A DNA stretch of 64,000 nt, from positions 420,653-484,652 of the forward strand of contig JARDYH010000017.1 of NCBI GenBank assembly GCA_029215795.1, written 5' to 3'. The notes under the pieces were generated by a model. That model ran no database searches, was not told the origin of the DNA, and worked only from the letters and a program-made list of their open reading frames with translations. This stretch comes from Anniella stebbinsi. Lineage: Eukaryota; Chordata; Lepidosauria; Squamata; Anniellidae. The translations under genes and the position numbers were made by a program. Numbering within the stretch: the stretch's first letter is position 1; the number at the start of each line of letters is the position of its first letter. This document shows, one piece after another, positions 44,101-57,300 of the stretch.

Positions 44101-47100
44101 GACTTCCCCTTCCCTCTATACTTCCCCTTCTTCCCCTAGACTTCCCCTTCTTCCCATAGACTTCCCCTTCTTCCCTTAGATTTCCCCTTCTCCCCCTAGA
44201 CTTCCCCTAGACTTCCCCTTCCCTCTATACTTCCCCTTCTTCCCCTAGACTTCCCCTTCTTCTCCTAGACTTCCCCTTCTTCCCCTAGACTTCCCCTTCC
44301 CTCTATACTTCCCCTTCTTCCCCTAGACTTCCCCTAGACTTCCCCTTCTTCCCCTAGACTTCCCCTAGACTTCCCCTTCCCTCTATACTTCCCATTCTTC
44401 CATTAGACTTCCCCTTCCCTCTATACTTCCCCTGCTTCCCCTAGACTTCCCCTTCTTCCCCTATACTTCCCCTTCCCTCTATACTTCCCCTTCTTCCCCT
44501 AGACTTCCCCTAGACTTCCCCTTCTTCCCCTAGACTTCCCCTAGACTTCCCCTTCCCTCTATACTTCCCCTTCTTTCCCTAGACTTCCCCTTCCCTCTAT
44601 ACTTCCCCTTCTTCCCCTAGACTTCCCCTTCTTCCCCTAGACTTCCTCTTCTTCCCCTAGACTTCCCCTTCCCTCTATACTTCCCCTTCTTCCCCTAGAC
44701 TTCCCCTTCTTCCCTTAGACTTCCCCTTCTTCCCCTATACTTCCCCTTCCCTCTATACTTCCCTTTCTTCCCCTAGACTTCCCCTAGACTTCCCCTTCCC
44801 TCTATACTTCCCCTTCTTCCCCTAGATTTCCCCTTCTTCCCTTAGACTTCCCCTTCTTCCCCTATACTTCCCCTTCCCTCTATACTTCCCCTTCTTCCCC
44901 TAGACTTCCCCTAGACTTCCCTTCCCTCTATACTTCCCCTTCTTCCCCTAGACTTCCCCTAGACTTCCCCTTCTTCCCCTAGACTTCCCCTTCTTCCCCT
45001 AGACTTCCCGTAGACTTCCCCTTCCCTCTATACTTTCCCTTCTTCCCCTAGACTTCCCCTAGACTTCCCCTTCCCTCTATACTTCCCCTTCTTCCCCTAG
45101 ACTTCCCCTAGACTTCCCTTCCCTCTATACTTCCCCTTCTTCCCCTAGACTTCCCCTAGACTTCCCCTTCCCTCTCTACTTCCCCTTCTTCCCCTAGACT
45201 TCCCCTTCTTCCCCTAGACTTCCCCTTCTTCCCCTAGACTTCCCCTTTCCCTCTATACTTCCCCTTCTTCCATTAGACTTCCCCTTCCCTCTATACTTCC
45301 CCTGCTTCCCCTAGACTTCCCCTAGACTTCCCCTTCTTCCCATAGACTTCCCATAGACTTCCCCTTCCCTCTATACTTCCCCTTCTTCCCCTAGACTTCC
45401 CCTTCCCTCTATACTTCCCCTTCTTCCCCTAGACTTCCCCTTCTTCCCCTAGACTTCCTCTTCTTCCCCTAGACTTCCCCTTCCCTCTATACTTCCCCTT
45501 CTTCCCCTAGACTTCCCCTTCTTCCCTTAGACTTCCCCTTCTTCCCCTATACTTCCCCTTCCCTCTATACTTCCCCTTCTTCCCCAAGACTTCCCCTAGA
45601 CTTCCCCTTCCCGCTATACTTTTCCTTCTTCCCCTAGACTTCCCCTTCTTTCCCTATTCTTCCCCTTCCATCTATACTTCCCCTTCTTCCCCTAGACTTC
45701 TCCTAGACTTCCCCTTCTTCCCCTAGACTTCCCCTTCTTCCCCTAGACTTCCCGTAGACTTCCCCTTCCCTCTATACTTTCCCTTCTTCCCCTAGACTTC
45801 CCCTAGACTTCCCCTTCTTCCCCTAGACTTCCCCTAGACTTCCCCTTCCCTCTATACTTCCCATTCTTCCATTAGACTTCCCCTTCCCTCTATACTTCCC
45901 CTGCTTCCCCTAGACTTCCCCTAGACTTCTCCTTCTTCCTCTTAACTTCCCCTAGACTTCCCTTCCCTCTATACTTCCCCTTCTTCCCCTAGACTTCCCC
46001 TAATCTTCCCCTTCCCTCTCTACTTCCCCTTCTTCCCCTAGACTTCCCCTTCTTCCCCTAGACTTCCCCTTCTTCCCCTAGACTTCCCCTTCCCTCTATA
46101 CTTCCCCTTCTTCCATTAGACTTCCCCTTCCCTCTATACTTCCCCTGCTTCCCCTAGACTTCCCCTAGACTTCCCCTTCTTCCCCTAGACTTCCCCTAGA
46201 CTTCCCCTTCCCTCTATACTTCCCCTTCTTCCCCTAGACTTCCCCTTCCCTCTATACTTCCCCTTCTTCCCCTAAACTACCCCTTCTTCCCCTAGACTTC
46301 CTCTTCTTCCCCTAGACTTCCCCTTCCCTCTATACTTCCCCTTCTTCCCCTAGACTTCCCCTTCTTCCCTTAGACTTCCCCTTCTTCCCCTATACTTCCC
46401 CTTCCCTCTATACTTCCCCTTCTTCCCCTAGTCTACCCCTTGACTTCCCCTTCCCTCTATACTTCCCCTTCTTCCCCTAGACTTCCACGTCTTCCCCTAG
46501 ACTTCCCCTTCTTCCCCAAGACTTCCCCTACACTTCCCCTTCCCTCTATACTTCCCCTTCCTCCCTAGACTTCCCCTAGATTTCCCCTTCTTCCCCTAGA
46601 CTTCCCCTTCCCTCTATACTTCCCCTTCTTCCCCTAGAGTTCCCCTTCTTCTCCTAGATTTCCCCTTCTTCCCCTAGACACCCCCTTCTTCCCCTAGACT
46701 TCCCCTTCTTCCCCTAGACTTCCCCTAGACTTCCCCTTCCCTCTATACTTCCCCTTCTTCCCCTACACTTCCCCTTCCCTCTATACTTCCCCTTCTTCCC
46801 CTAGACTTCCCCTGGACTTCCCCTTCCCTCTATACTTCCCCTTCTTCCCCTAGTCTACCCCTTGACTTCCCCTTCCCTCTATACTTCCCCTTCTTCCCCT
46901 AGACTTCCACGTCTTCCCCTAGACTTCCCCTTCTTCCCCAAGACTTCCCCTACACTGCCCCTTCCCTCTATACTTCCCCTTCCTCCCTAGACTTCCCCTA
47001 GATTTCCCCTTCTTCCCCTAGACTTTCTCTTCCCTCTATACTTCCCCTTCTTCCCCTAGACTTCCCCTTCTTCCCCTAGACTTCCCCTTCTTCCCCTAGA

Positions 47101-50100
47101 CTTCCCCTTCGCTCTATACTTCCCCTTCTTCCCCTAGACTTCCCCTAGAGTTCCCCTTCCCCCTCTACTTCCCCTTCTTCCCCTAGACTTCCCCTTCTTC
47201 CCCTAGACATCCCCTTCTTCCCCTAGACTTCCCCTTCCCTCTATACTTCCCCTTCTTCCATTAGACTTCCCCTTCCCTCTATACTTCCCCTGCTTCCCCT
47301 AGACTTCCCCTAGACTTCCCCTTCTTCCCCTAGACTTCCTGTAGTCTTCCCCTTCCCTCTATACTTCCCCTTCTTCCCCTAGACTTCCCCTTCCCTCTAT
47401 ACTTCCCCTTCTTCCCCTAGACTTCCCCTTCTTCCCCTAGACTTCCTCTTCTTCCCCTAGACTTCCCCTTCCCTCTATACTTCCCCTTCTTCCCCTAGAC
47501 TTCCCCTTCTTCCCTTAGACTTCCCCTAGACTTCCCCTTCCCTCTATACTTCCCCTTCTTCCCCTAGACTTCCCCTAGACTTCCCCTTCCCTCTAGACTT
47601 CCCCTTCTTCCCCTAGACTTCCCCTTCTTCCCCTAGACTTCCCCTTCTTCCCCTAGATTTCCCCTAGACTTCCCCTTCCCTCTATACTTCCCCTTCTTCC
47701 CCTAGACTTCCCCTAGTCTTCCCCTTCCCTCTATACTGCCCCTTCTTCCCCTAGACTTCCCCTAGACTTCCCCTTTCCTCTATACTTCCCCTTCTTCCCC
47801 TAGACTTCCCCTAGACTTCCCCTTCTCGCTATACTTCCCCTTCTTCCCCTAGACTTCCCCTAGACTTCCCCTTCCCTCTATACTTCCCCTTCTTCCCCTA
47901 GACTTCCCCTAGACTTCCCCTTCCCTCTATACTTCCCCTTCTTCCCCTAGACTTCCCCTTCTTCCCATAGACTTCCCCTTCTTCCCTTAGATTTCCCCTT
48001 CTCCCCCTAGACTTCCCCTAGACTTCCCCTTCCCTCTATACTTCCCCTTCTTCCCCTAGACTTCCCCTTCTTCTCCTAGACTTCCCCTTCTTCCCCTAGA
48101 CTTCCCCTTCCCTCTATACTTCCCCTTCTTCCCCTAGACTTCCCCTAGACTTCCCCTTCTTCCCCTAGACTTCCCCTAGACTTCCCCTTCCCTCTATACT
48201 TCCCATTCTTCCATTAGACTTCCCCTTCCCTCTATACTTCCCCTGCTTCCCCTAGACTTCCCCTAGACTTCTCCTTCTTCCCCTTAACTTCCCCTAGACT
48301 TCCCTTCCCTCTATACTTCCCCTTCTTCCCCTAGACTTCCGCTAATCTTCCCCTTCCCTCTCTACTTCCCCTTCTTCCCCTAGACTTCCCCTTCTTCCCC
48401 TAGACTTCCCCTTCTTCCCCTAGACTTCCCCTTCCCTCTATACTTCCCCTTCTTCCATTAGACTTCCCCTTCCCTCTATACTTCCCCTGCTTCCCCTAGA
48501 CTTCCCCTAGACTTCCCCTTCTTCCCCTAGACTTCCCCTAGACTTCCCCTTCCCTCTATACTTCCCCTTCTTCCCCTAGACTTCCCCTTCCCTCTATACT
48601 TCCCCTTCTTCCCCTAAACTACCCCTTCTTCCCCTAGACTTCCTCTTCTTCCCCTAGACTTCCCCTTCCCTCTATACTTCCCCTTCTTCCCCTAGACTTC
48701 CCCTTCTTCCCTTAGACTTCCCCTTCTTCCCCTATACTTCCCCTTCCCTCTATACTTCCCCTTCTTCCCCTAGTCTACCCCTTGACTTCCCCTTCCCTCT
48801 ATACTTCCCCTTCTTCCCCTAGACTTCCACGTCTTCCCCTAGACTTCCCCTTCTTCCCCAAGACTTCCCCTACACTTCCCCTTCCCTCTATACTTCCCCT
48901 TCCTCCCTAGACTTCCCCTAGATTTCCCCTTCTTCCCCTAGACTTCCCCTTCCCTCTATACTTCCCCTTCTTCCCCTAGAGTTCCCCTTCTTCTCCTAGA
49001 TTTCCCCTTCTTCCCCTAGACACCCCCTTCTTCCCCTAGACTTCCCCTTCTTCCCCTAGACTTCCCCTAGACTTCCCCTTCCCTCTATACTTCCCCTTCT
49101 TCCCCTACACTTCCCCTTCCCTCTATACTTCCCCTTCTTCCCCTAGACTTCCCCTGGACTTCCCCTTCCCTCTATACTTCCCCTTCTTCCCCTAGTCTAC
49201 CCCTTGACTTCCCCTTCCCTCTATACTTCCCCTTCTTCCCCTAGACTTCCACGTCTTCCCCTAGACTTCCCCTTCTTCCCCAAGACTTCCCCTACACTTC
49301 CCCTTCCCTCTATACTTCCCCTTCCTCCCTAGACTTCCCCTAGATTTCCCCTTCTTCCCCTAGACTTTCTCTTCCCTCTATACTTCCCCTTCTTCCCCTA
49401 GACTTCCCCTTCTTCCCCTAGACTTCCCCTTCTTCCCCTAGACTTCCCCTTCGCTCTATACTTCCCCTTCTTCCCCTAGACTTCCCCTAGAGTTCCCCTT
49501 CCCTCTCTACTTCCCCTTCTTCCCCTAGACTTCCCCTTCTTCCCCTAGACATCCCCTTCTTCCCCTAGACTTCCCCTTCCCTCTATACTTCCCCTTCTTC
49601 CATTAGACTTCCCCTTCCCTCTATACTTCCCCTGCTTCCCCTAGACTTCCCCTAGACTTCCCCTTCTTCCCCTAGACTTCCTGTAGTCTTCCCCTTCCCT
49701 CTATACTTCCCCTTCTTCCCCTAGACTTCCCCTTCCCTCTATACTTCCCCTTCTTCCCCTAGACTTCCCCTTCTTCCCCTAGACTTCCTCTTCTTCCCCT
49801 AGACTTCCCCTTCCCTCTATACTTCCCCTTCTTCCCCTAGACTTCCCCTTCTTCCCTTAGACTTCCCCTAGACTTCCCCTTCCCTCTATACTTCCCCTTC
49901 TTCCCCTAGACTTCCCCTAGACTTCCCCTTCCCTCTAGACTTCCCCTTCTTCCCCTAGACTTCCCCTTCTTCCCCTAGACTTCCCCTTCTTCCCCTAGAT
50001 TTCCCCTAGACTTCCCCTTCCCTCTATACTTCCCCTTCTTCCCCTAGACTTCCCCTAGTCTTCCCCTTCCCTCTATACTGCCCCTTCTTCCCCTAGACTT

Positions 50101-51322
50101 CCCCTAGACTTCCCCTTTCCTCTATACTTCCCCTTCTTCCCCTAGACTTCCCCTAGACTTCCCCTTCTCGCTATACTTCCCCTTCTTCCCCTAGACTTCC
50201 CCTAGACTTCCCCTTCCCTCTATACTTCCCCTTCTTCCCCTAGACTTCCCCTAGACTTCCCCTTCCCTCTATACTTCCCCTTCTTCCCCTAGACTTCCCC
50301 TTCTTCCCATAGACTTCCCCTTCTTCCCTTAGATTTCCCCTTCTCCCCCTAGACTTCCCCTAGACTTCCCCTTCCCTCTATACTTCCCCTTCTTCCCCTA
50401 GACTTCCCCTTCTTCTCCTAGACTTCCCCTTCTTCCCCTAGACTTCCCCTTCCCTCTATACTTCCCCTTCTTCCCCTAGACTTCCCCTAGACTTCCCCTA
50501 CTTCCCCTAGACTTCCCCTTCTTCCCCTAGACTTCCCCTAGACTTCCCCTTCCCTCTATACTTCCCCTTCTTCCCCTAGACTTCCCCTTCTTCCCCTAGA
50601 CTTCCCCTTCTTCCCCTAGACTTCCCCTAGACTTCCCCTTCCCTCTATACTTCCCCTTCTTCCCCTAGACTTCCCCTTCTTCCCCTAGACTTCCCCTAGA
50701 CTTCCCCTTCCCTCTATACTTCCCCTTCTTCCCCTAGACTTCCCCTAGACTTCCCCTTCCCTCTATACTGCCCCTTCTTCCCCTAGACTTCCCCTATACT
50801 TCCCCTTTCCTCTATACTTCCCCTTCTTCCCCTAGACTTCCACTAGACTTCCCCTTCCCTCTATACTTTCCCTTCTTCCCCTAGACTTCCCCTAGACTTC
50901 CCCTTCTTCCCCTAGACTTCCCCTAGACTTCCCCTTCCCTCTATACTTCCCCTTCTTCCATTAGACTTCCCCTTCCCTCTATACTTCCCCTTCTTCCTCT
51001 AGATTTCCCCTAGACTCCCCTTCTTCTCCTAGACTTCCCCTAGACTTCCCCTTCCCTCTATACTTCCCCTTCTTCCCCTAGTCTACCCCTTGACTTCCCC
51101 TTCCCTCTATACTTCCCCTTCTTCCCCTAGACTTCCACGTCTTCCCCTAGACTTCCCCTTCTTCCCCAAGACTTCCCCTACACTTCCCCTTCCCTCTATA
51201 CTTCCCCTTCTTCCCTAGACTTCCCCTAGATTTCCCCTTCTTCCCCTAGACTTCCCCTTCCCTCTATACTTCCCCTTCTTCCCCTAGAGTTCCCCTTCTT
51301 CTCCTAGATTTCCCCTTCTTCC
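35198..51322. repeat. 16,125-bp tandem duplication, unit 1
   Basis: First unit of a very long direct duplication. Markers at +16,125 bp: the ccgtagac G 35,199 and 51,324, ctagtc 35,281 and 51,406, gacttccctt 36,161 and 52,286, the cccgctatac G 36,860/52,985 and 38,592/54,717, and ctagcc 40,090/56,215. After about 40.6 kb the offset becomes about 16,241 because the second unit carries an extra ~116 bp near 56.76-56.88 kb. Markers at 41,001, 41,436, 42,604, 45,613, 46,487 and 46,909 then keep 16,241-16,242. Its end part, from 44,921, is itself the copy of 26.15-32.5 kb. Confidence 0.85.
44921..51322. repeat. ~6.4-kb block, copy without LINE
   Basis: Counterpart of 26,151-32,513. Its left flank (about 44,450-44,920) matches 21,970-22,447 across the LINE, and the LINE is absent. 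It keeps the 38-bp piece missing near 28,465, and it has private changes such as a ccccctctac variant near 47,160 and cactgcccc near 46,935. It ends exactly at the 16-kb duplication junction. Confidence 0.85.
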
Positions 51323-54300
51323 CGTAGACTTCCCCTTCCCTCTATACTTTCCCTTCTTCCCCTAGACTTCCCCTAGACTTCCCCTTCTTCCCCTAGACTT
51401 CCCCTAGTCTTCCCCTTCCCTCTATACTTCCCATTCTTCCATTAGACTTCCCCTTCCCTCTATACTTCCCCTGCTTCCCCTAGACTTCCCCTAGACTTCT
51501 CCTTCTTCCCCTTAACTTCCCCTAGACTTCCCTTCCCTCTATACTTCCCCTTCTTCCCCTAGACTTCCCCTAGACTTCCCCTTCCCTCTCTACTTCCCCT
51601 TCTTCCCCTAGACTTCCCCTTCTTCCCCTAGACTTCCCCTTCTTCCCCTAGACTTCCCCTTCCCTCTATACTTCCCCTTCTTCCATTAGACTTCCCCTTC
51701 CCTCTATACTTCCCCTGCTTCCCCTAGACTTCCCCTAGACTTCCCCTTCTTCCCCTAGACTTCCCCTAGACTTCCCCTTCCCTCTATACTTCCCCTTCTT
51801 CCCCTAGACTTCCCCTTCCCTCTATACTTCCCCTTCTTCCCCTAAACTTCCCCTTCTTCCCCTAGACTTCCTCTTCTTCCCCTAGACTTCCCCTTCCCTC
51901 TATACTTCCCCTTCTTCCCCTAGACTTCCCCTTCTTCCCTTAGACTTCCCCTTCTTCCCCTATACTTCCCCTTCCCTCTATACTTCCCCTTCTTCCCCTA
52001 GACTTCCCCTAGACTTCCCCTTCTTCCCCTAGACTTCCCCTAGACTTCCCCTTCCCTCTATACTTCCCCTTCTTTCCCTAGACTTCCCCTTCCCTCTATA
52101 CTTCCCCTTCTTCCCCTAGACTTCCCCTTCTTCCCCTAGACTTCCTCTTCTTCCCCTAGACTTCCCCTTCCCTCTATACTTCCCCTTCTTCCCCTAGACT
52201 TCCCCTTCTTCCCTTAGACTTCCCCTTCTTCCCCTATACTTCCCCTTCCCTCTATACTTCCCCTTCTTCCCCTAGACTTCCCCTAGACTTCCCTTCCCTC
52301 TATACTTCCCCTTCTTCCCCTAGACTTCCCCTAGACTTCCCCTTCTTCCCCTAGACTTCCCCTTCTTCCCCTAGACTTCCCGTAGACTTCCCCTTCCCTC
52401 TATACTTTCCCTTCTTCCCCTAGACTTCCCCTAGACTTCCCCTTCCCTCTATACTTCCCCTTCTTCCCCTAGACTTCCCCTAGACTTCCCTTCCCTCTAT
52501 ACTTCCCCTTCTTCCCCTAGACTTCCCCTAGACTTCCCCTTCCCTCTCTACTTCCCCTTCTTCCCCTAGACTTCCCCTTCTTCCCCTAGACTTCCCCTTC
52601 TTCCCCTAGACTTCCCCTTTCCCTCTATACTTCCCCTTCTTCCATTAGACTTCCCCTTCCCTCTATACTTCCCCTGCTTCCCCTACACTTCCCCTAGACT
52701 TCCCCTTCTTCCCATAGACTTCCCATAGACTTCCCCTTCCCTCTATACTACCCCTTCTTCCCCTAGACTTCCCCTTCCCTCTATACTTCCCCTTCTTCCC
52801 CTAGACTTCCCCTTCTTCCCCTAGACTTCCTCTTCTTCCCCTAGACTTCCCCTTCCCTCTATACTTCCCCTTCTTCCCCTAGACTTCCCCTTCTTTCCTT
52901 AGACTTCCCCTTCTTCCCCTATACTTCCCCTTCCCTCTATACTTCCCCTTCTTCCCCTAGACTTCCCCTAGACTTCCCCTTCCCGCTATACTTTTCCTTC
53001 TTCCCCTAGACTTCCCCTTCTTTCCCTAGACTTCCCCTTCCATCTATACTTCCCCTTCTTCCCCTAGACTTCTCCTAGACTTCCCCTTCTTCCCCTAGAC
53101 TTCCCCTTCTTCCCCTAGACTTCCCGTAGACTTCCCCTTCCCTCTATACTTTCCCTTCTTCCCCTAGACTTCCCCTAGACTTCCCCTTCTTCCCCTAGAC
53201 TTCCCCTAGACTTCCCCTTCCCTCTATACTTCCCATTCTTCCATTAGACTTCCCCTTCCCTCTATACTTCCCCTGCTTCCCCTAGACTTCCCCTAGACTT
53301 CTCCTTCTTCCCCTTAACTTCCCCTAGACTTCCCTTCCCTCTATACTTCCCCTTCTTCCCCTAGACTTCCCCTAGACTTCCCCTTCCCTCTCTACTTCCC
53401 CTTCTTCCCCTAGACTTCCCCTTCTTCCCCTAGACTTCCCCTTCTTCCCCTAGACTTCCCCTTCCCTCTATACTTCCCCTTCTTCCATTAGACTTCCCCT
53501 TCCCTCTATACTTCCCCTGCTTCCCCTAGACTTCCCCTAGACTTCCCCTTCTTCCCCTAGACTTCCCCTAGACTTCCCCTTCCCTCTATACTTCCCCTTC
53601 TTCCCCTAGACTTCCCCTTCCCTCTATACTTCCCCTTCTTCCCCTAAACTTCCCCTTCTTCCCCTAGACTTCCTCTTCTTCCCCTAGACTTCCCCTTCCC
53701 TCTATACTTCCCCTTCTTCCCCTAGACTTCCCCTTCTTCCCTTAGACTTCCCCTTCTTCCCCTATACTTCCCCTTCCCTCTATACTTCCCCTTCTTCCCC
53801 TAGACTTCCCCAAGACTTCCCCTTCTTCCCCTAGACTTCCCCTAGACTTCCCCTTCCCTCTATACTTCCCCTTCTTTCCCTAGACTTCCCCTTCCCTCTA
53901 TACTTCCCCTTCTTCCCCTAGACTTCCCCTTCTTCCCCTAGACTTCCTCTTCTTCCCCTAGACTTCCCCTTCCCTCTATACTTCCCCTTCTTCCCCTAGA
54001 CTTCCCCTTCTTCCCTTAGACTTCCCCTTCTTCCCCTATACTTCCCCTTCCCTCTATACTTCCCCTTCTTCCCCTAGACTTCCCCTAGACTTCCCCTTCC
54101 CTCTATACTTCCCCTTCTTCCCCTAGATTTCCCCTTCTTCCCTTAGACTTCCCCTTCTTCCCCTATACTTCCCCTTCCCTCTATACTTCCCCTTCTTCCC
54201 CTAGACTTCCCCTAGACTTCCCTTCCCTCTATACTTCCCCTTCTTCCCCTAGACTTCCCCTAGACTTCCCCTTCCCTCTCTACTTCCCCTTCTTCCCCTA

Positions 54301-57300
54301 GACTTCCCCTTCTTCCCCTAGACTTCCCCTTCTTCCCCTAGACTTCCCCTTTCCCTCTATACTTCCCCTTCTTCCATTAGACTTCCCCTTCCCTCTATAC
54401 TTCCCCTGCTTCCCCTAGACTTCCCCTAGACTTCCCCTTCTTCCCATAGACTTCCCATAGACTTCCCCTTCCCTCTATACTTCCCCTTCTTCCCCTAGAC
54501 TTCCCCTTCCCTCTATACTTCCCCTTCTTCCACTAGACTTCCCCTTCTTCCCCTAGACTTCCTCTTCTTCCCCTAGACTTCCCCTTCCCTCTATACTTCC
54601 CCTTCTTCCCCTAGACTTCCCCTTCTTCCCTTAGACTTCCCCTTCTTCCCCTATACTTCCCCTTCCCTCTATACTTCCCCTTCTTCCCCTAGACTTCCCC
54701 TAGACTTCCCCTTCCCGCTATACTTTTCCTTCCTCCCCTAGACTTCCCCTTCTTTCCCTAGACTTCCCCTTCCATCTATACTTCCCCTTCTTCCCCTAGA
54801 CTTCTCCTAGACTTCCCCTTCTTCCCCTAGACTTCCCCTACTTCCCCTAGACTTCCCGTAGACTTCCCCTTCCCTCTATACTTTCCCTTCTTCCCCTAGA
54901 CTTCCCCTAGACTTCCCCTTCTTCCCCTAGACTTCCCCTAGACTTCCCCTTCCCTCTATACTTCCCATTCTTCCATTAGACTTCCCCTTCCCTCTATACT
55001 TCCCCTGCTTCCCCTAGACTTCCCCTAGACTTCTCCTTCTTCCCCTTAACTTCCCCTAGACTTCCCTTCCCTCTATACTTCCCCTTCTTCCCCTAGACTT
55101 CCCCTAGACTTCCCCTTCCCTCTCTACTTCCCCTTCTTCCCCTAGACTTCCCCTTCTTCCCCTAGACTTCCCCTTCTTCCCCTAGACTTCCCCTTCCCTC
55201 TATACTTCCCCTTCTTCCATTAGACTTCCCCTTCCCTCTATACTTCCCCTGCTTCCCCTAGACTTCCCCTAGACTTCCCCTTCTTCCCCTAGACTTCCCC
55301 TAGACTTCCCCTTCCCTCTATACTTCCCCTTCTTCCCCTAGACTTCCCCTTCCCTCTATACTTCCCCTTCTTCCCCTAAACTTCCCCTTCTTCCCCTAGA
55401 CTTCCTCTTCTTCCCCTAGACTTCCCCTTCCCTCTATACTTCCCCTTCTTCCCCTAGACTTCCCCTTCTTCCCTTAGACTTCCCCTTCTTCCCCTATACT
55501 TCCCCTTCCCTCTATACTTCCCCTTCTTCCCCTAGACTTCCCCTAGACTTCCCCTTCTTCCCCTAGACTTCCCCTAGACTTCCCCTTCCCTCTATACTTC
55601 CCCTTCTTTCCCTAGACTTCCCCTTCCCTCTATACTTCCCCTTCTTCCCCTAGACTTCCCCTTCTTCCCCTAGACTTCCTCTTCTTCCCCTAGACTTCCC
55701 CTTCCCTCTATACTTCCCCTTCTTCCCCTAGACTTCCCCTTCTTCCCTTAGACTTCCCCTTCTTCCCCTATACTTCCCCTTCCCTCTATACTTCCCCTTC
55801 TTCCCCTAGACTTCCCCTAGACTTCCCCTTCCCTCTATACTTCCCCTTCTTCCCCTAGATTTCCCCTTCTTCCCTTAGACTTCCCCTTCTTCCCCTATAC
55901 TTCCCCTTCCCTCTATACTTCCCCTTCTTCCCCTAGACTTCCCCTAGACTTCCCCTTCCCGCTATACTTCCCCTTCTTCCCCTAGACTTCTCCTAGACTT
56001 CCCCTTCTTCCCCTAGACTTCCCCTTCTTCCCCTAGACTTCCCGTAGACTTCCCCTTCCCTCTATACTTTCCCTTCTTCCCCTAGACTTCCCCTAGACTT
56101 CCCCTTCTTCCCCTAGACTTCCCCTAGACTTCCCCTTCCCTCTATACTTCCCCTTATTCCATTAGACTTCCCCTTCCCTCTATACTTCCCCTGCTTCCCC
56201 TAGACTTCCCCTAGCCTTCCCCTTCTTCCCCTAGACTTCCCCTAGACTTCCCCTTCCTTCTATACTTCCCCTTCTTCCCCTAGACTTCCCCTTCCCTCTA
56301 TACTTCCCCTTCTTCCCCTAGACTTCCCTTTCTTCCCCTAGACTTCCTCTTCTTCCCCTGGACTTCCCCTTCCCTCTACACTTCCCCTTCTTCCCCTAGA
56401 CTTCCCCTTCTTCCCCTAGACTTCCCCTTCTTCCCCTAGACTTCCCCTTGTTCCCCTAGACTTCCCCTAGACTTCCCCTTGCCTCTATACTTCACCTTCT
56501 TCCCCTAGACTTTCTCTTCCCTCTATACTTCCCCTTCTTCCCCTAGACTTCCCCTTCTTCCCCTAGATTTCCCCTTCTTCCCTTAGACTTCCCCTTCTTC
56601 CCCTATACTTCCCCTTCCCTCTATACTTCCCCTTCTCCCCCTAGACTTCCCCTAGACTTCCCCTTCCCTCTATACTTCCCCTTCTTCCCCTAGACTTCCC
56701 CTAGACTTCCCCTTCTTCCCCTAGACTTCCCCTAGACTTCCCCTTCCCTCTATACTTCCCCTTCTTTCCCTAGACTTCCCCTTCCCTCTATACTTCCCCT
56801 TCTTCCCCTAGACTTCCCCTTCTTCCCCTAGACTTCCTCTTCTTCCCCTAGACTTCCCCTTCCCTCTATACTTCCCCTTCTTCCCCTAGACTTCCCCTTC
56901 TTCCCTTAGACTTCCCCTTCTTCCCCTATACTTCCCCTTCCCTCTATACTTCCCCTTCTTCCCCTAGACTTCCCCTAGACTTCCCTTCCCTCTATACTTC
57001 CCCTTCTTCCCCTAGACTTCCCCTAGACTTCCCCTTCTTCCCCTAGACTTCCCCTTCTTCCCCTAGACTTCCCGTAGACTTCCCCTTCCCTCTATACTTT
57101 CCCTTCTTCCCCTAGACTTCCCCTAGACTTCCCCTTCCCTCTATACTTCCCCTTCTTCCCCTAGACTTCCCCTAGACTTCCCTTCCCTCTATACTTCCCC
57201 TTCTTCCCCTAGACTTCCCCTAGACTTCCCCTTCCCTCTCTACTTCCCCTTCTTCCCCTAGACTTCCCCTTCTTCCCCTAGACTTCCCCTTCTTCCCCTA

